A stretch of 64,000 nucleotides of DNA from Heterobilharzia americana. Taxonomy: Eukaryota > Platyhelminthes > Trematoda > Strigeidida > Schistosomatidae. Positions 60,840-64,000 of this stretch are shown one piece after another. Within the stretch, counting starts at the first letter, position 1. Every line of letters begins with the position of its first letter. The DNA lies in NCBI GenBank assembly GCA_944470555.2, contig OX104134.1, positions 70,178,678 through 70,242,677 on the forward strand. Direction: 5' to 3'. The position numbers and the translations under genes are program-made. The notes under the pieces are model-generated. The model worked only from the letters and a program-made list of their open reading frames with translations. It was not told the DNA's origin and searched no databases.

Positions 60840-62290
60840 TAGCTGATGCGGCCGCTTCACTAAAGAACTCATGCACCACCGAACTCGATGGAATTCTATC
60901 TGTTCTCCTAAGGGTGGGTGGTGAAGTCTATTCTCATTATCTTTGCTGAGACATGCTACTCTGACCGCTAGAAGGTCTTATACATATTTCCCGCGTGTTA
61001 ATCCGGCCCGACGTCAAATATTCAAAACTGTCACCCCATAAATATTACATTTGTCATCTCTCGTGGTTGTGCGGGAAATTACTGAATTTGTGGCCGCACA
61101 TCAGTTGCTTTCACCTATGCAGCATGGTTTCTCAACAGACCTTTCGTGTGGTACTTGCCCAGTGGACCACTTTGACGAAGTCACCAGCAAGCGTGATGGT
61201 CCTATCGTTACTGCTCTATTTCCTGACCTCAAGAAAGCATTTGATAAAGTACCCCACAATCGGTGTATTCTGAAGCTGCAACCATTCGGAATCAAGTACT
61301 CTCTGTTTTCTTGGATAAGCTCATTTCTTAGGCAGAGTATTCAGATGGTAGGGTTCGGCCACACTCACTGCCCACCAAAGTTTATTTTTAGTGGTGTCAT
61401 TCAAGGTAGTTTGTTGTGGCTCTTACTCTTCCTCCTTTACGTAAATGATATTTCTGATGTAATAAAATACGGCAGGCCCCACCTGTTTGTTGGTGACCTA
61501 AAAATTGCATATTATTTCCCCTAGTCCTCACCAAATGGGAATTTTAACAGAATCCAGGTCGGCCTGATGAATTCGCTCGCTTGGAGTAAAACATGACAAC
61601 TTCTACTTAACTCCAGTAAGTGTGGGATTCTCCGCTTTAAAAATTTTTATCCAGGCGTCACGCCTTGAGGATTCTCTGTTGCACTTATGTAACTCTGTAT
61701 GTGACTTAGGTATTAGATATTCTCGGAACTTAACGTTTGCAGGGCATGCGCAGTCTCTTGAATCCAAATGTAGGCGACGAGTTGGTCTTTCGCTTAAACA
61801 CGTACATACCACTTAGGCCAGGCTACTTTTATTCAAGGTAACGATCTGTCAAGTTCTCGAATACGGCGCAATCATCTTCAGTAACATATATGCTCCTGAC
61901 GTGACATGCACTTAAAATGTATGAAGAAAATTTACTCTGTGTACTGGGCTGTCATTAAGAACTTGGTCAGGAGGGATGGTGTATGAAACTGAAGATTGTT
62001 CCATTTTGGCTAAGAAGCCTGAAGCTCAGTCCAAACCCATCTTTCCGCCTTTTGCGTGGCATTACTCATGCTCGTTATTCTCCTACTTTTAAGTATATGT
62101 CTTCATGGAGTCTGCGCAATCGTGAGTGTACTGTACCTATCGACAAATACCGCCCTTAACTTGGGTCGCGATTTTGTATTGTTACAGTATAGTAAGCTAT
62201 GGAATAAGCTCGCATTTTGTGTTCGCACTTTCACATCCCTGTTTCAATTTTGACGTCTACTTGATGAATTTTTTCAGTTCACGAATATCC
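60840..62290 (+). mobile_element. CR1-like LINE, reverse transcriptase half (resumed)
   Basis: Continues the element broken at 57893. ASLKNSCTTELDGILSVLLR near 60860 matches the ASLRTSYSAGPDG stretch of the intact copy. Then come PMQHGFSTDLSCGT at 61110, DLKKAFDKVPHNR at 61225 (motif A with D kept), GVIQGSLLWLLLFLLYVND and FVGDLKIAYYF near 61485, where FADD has become FVGD. The C-terminal part (VCDLGIRYSRNLTFAGHA near 61700) has several stops. Confidence 0.78.
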
Positions 62291-63745
62291 ATAAGTTTCT
62301 TGATATTCATATTATATCAGCAAAATAAGAAAGATTATCGAGATATCGGCACATAATCGTGGTCGAGCCACTATTTCCACTGATAACACTGTCGTTCAGA
62401 GTGAATGCAGCTGCTGTGCAGTTCATTTTCACTCAGCTTATGCACAGTTATCCCTCCTACTTACTTTTCTGCATGATTTAAAAGCAAGCGTGTACCTATG
62501 ATGGCTTTTCAGTTTGAAAAAACAAGTGGTGGTAAAACAACAGTAAATACAAACTGTCCAGGTCTACTACCTCAGCTGACTCTGCTCTACCATATTGTCT
62601 CTATGGCTTCTGCATGATAACACCCAACAGAAAACCATGGTGATCTCTCTCATACAACCTTATAAAGTGCTTACCACTAGGGCAAAAAGCACTGGTTTTA
62701 TCTCAAGGTTTTCAACTTCATTTAACTTTTGTGCACAAGCTGTCTGCAAAAGAGGGAATACCTGGTTCCGAATCCTTGCTTCTCTCTATTCCATGGCGAT
62801 ATCTTCGGACTCAGTGTTGATTTCACCACTTCCGTATATACCTTCGTCTTCTTCCCAATAAGCAGGCCTTTAACGATGTCTCATGTATTGCGTGTAGTAG
62901 CCAAAATCCAATAATCTCGGCTTGAATGCGAGAAGTAACTAGGCAGTGTCAACTAGTCCCTGCAATCCACTGTATAACTTCCGGACTTTCGTGAGTGACG
63001 CACGGTCAAGGGTTTGATCAAAATATCAAAACACGGTTTGTAGTAAATCAGTGGTAGATTCGTAACAAAATCTGTGATACCATCAAAGCAACAATAAGTT
63101 ATATCAAAATTACAAAAATACCCCGACAGTGCCGTTAGGTAACTATACAGTCAAAGCGTTCTCGGGCACAAGTGAGTACTGTTCAACAAAAACTGGTTAA
63201 ACAAATACAATTGTTAAGCACCTGAGAGTCAATGAGGATATTCCCAACAAAAAGGGATCAGAACTGTGTCTGCCAGAATCAAATCAACGAGTAAAAGTTT
63301 GCAGTGGACAGTCAAAAGATAAACGGTCAAGTAACAGCATAGCCGTAAACTGAACCAAAACAAGATATCGGGAGCAGTAAAACAACGTCACGTTGTCAAC
63401 AGTCCAACGTCACATAAAAGGAAAGTGAAACATTCATGACAAGTCTCAATCATACAAAGGCGAATACTGAGCGCAAAGTCAAGTAAGACAGTCAAACAAT
63501 CAAATAATGTCACATCGGCTGGGGTCAAATGCACACTATCCATGACGAGGGTAAAAGTTTTCAAAAAATGTCAATACTTTCAAATAGGGTGATCGGGAGG
63601 GATTTTCAGATCATTTTTTTGTTACATTGCTTGTTGCACATGACGATGAGTTCATACTAATACAGTGATCAAATGTGTAAAGTGATTCATTTCCATGCAG
63701 CTTATGCTGCGCGAGATAAGTATATTGTTATCATTATTATTCTTA
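62291..63745 (+). mobile_element. Probable 3' untranslated part of the plus CR1-like element
   Basis: No coding remnant is seen, but the end near 63726-63745 (ATTGTTATCATTATTATTCT) resembles the ATT-repeat 3' end of the minus-strand relative at 57.9 kb. I infer that this is the tail of the same element. Confidence 0.4.
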
Positions 63746-64000
63746 TTCTTAAGTGCTAGTTGGAACGTTTTGACAGCGTTTTAAAGTAAATTAACTTGAC
63801 AGTGGTCGCGGTGGTTTAACCGTGTCGACACCTAATATCCCTGTGGCCCAGAGCCTTGGATTCATTTAAATCACAGCCCTGCCTCCGTCTTTAAGACCCT
63901 TTTCCTTTCAAAGTAGGGCTGTGTTAGTCAGGTGAACATCAATTCCTGAAACTTCTAGGTCAAGCCCGGTTTCCCCGGTGAAAACAGTTTCGGTGCTCCA
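63746..64000. other. Unassigned window end
   Basis: GC-richer sequence with no recognised feature, possibly another repeat cut by the window edge. Confidence 0.25.

Overview
This window looks like nuclear DNA of a blood fluke (Schistosoma or a close trematode relative). It is AT-rich, with short exons in long introns. It carries a dense mix of RTE-like and CR1-like LINEs, a Penelope-like element, a Gypsy LTR element and tRNA-derived SINEs that contain hammerhead ribozymes, a combination known from schistosomes. I could not run searches, so the species is inferred.

Host gene (about 3.5-33.0 kb, + strand): one spliced gene with at least 13 recognisable exons encodes a long coiled-coil protein. 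From its N-terminal DUF4485-like start and exon-by-exon resemblance to vertebrate CEP112 (CCDC46), I identify it as a CEP112-type centrosomal/ciliary coiled-coil protein. The visible exons give about 960 codons. The end of the protein is not seen, so the last exon or exons should lie beyond 64 kb or be hidden in the repeats. The first coding exon has an apparent one-base frameshift in a T-run. Most downstream exon junctions keep phase 0 or matched phases, but two junctions do not fit and suggest missed small exons.

Introns (8-31 kb) hold decayed RTE-like LINE pieces on both strands, a Penelope-like reverse transcriptase with a GIY-YIG remnant, and a cluster of hammerhead SINEs between 11 and 20.6 kb. 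One hammerhead, at 18.69-18.73 kb, has every core residue intact.

Right half (34-64 kb): almost entirely nested transposons. In order: two RTE-like copies on the minus strand; a near-full-length RTE-like copy inserted into an older plus-strand copy with a 13-bp target-site duplication; an inverted pair of RTE fragments with about 330-bp near-identical arms; two CR1-like fragments; a decayed Gypsy element with LTRs; and a CR1-like element split by a younger, opposite-strand relative whose 595-codon reverse transcriptase frame is intact. None of the other transposon frames is intact.
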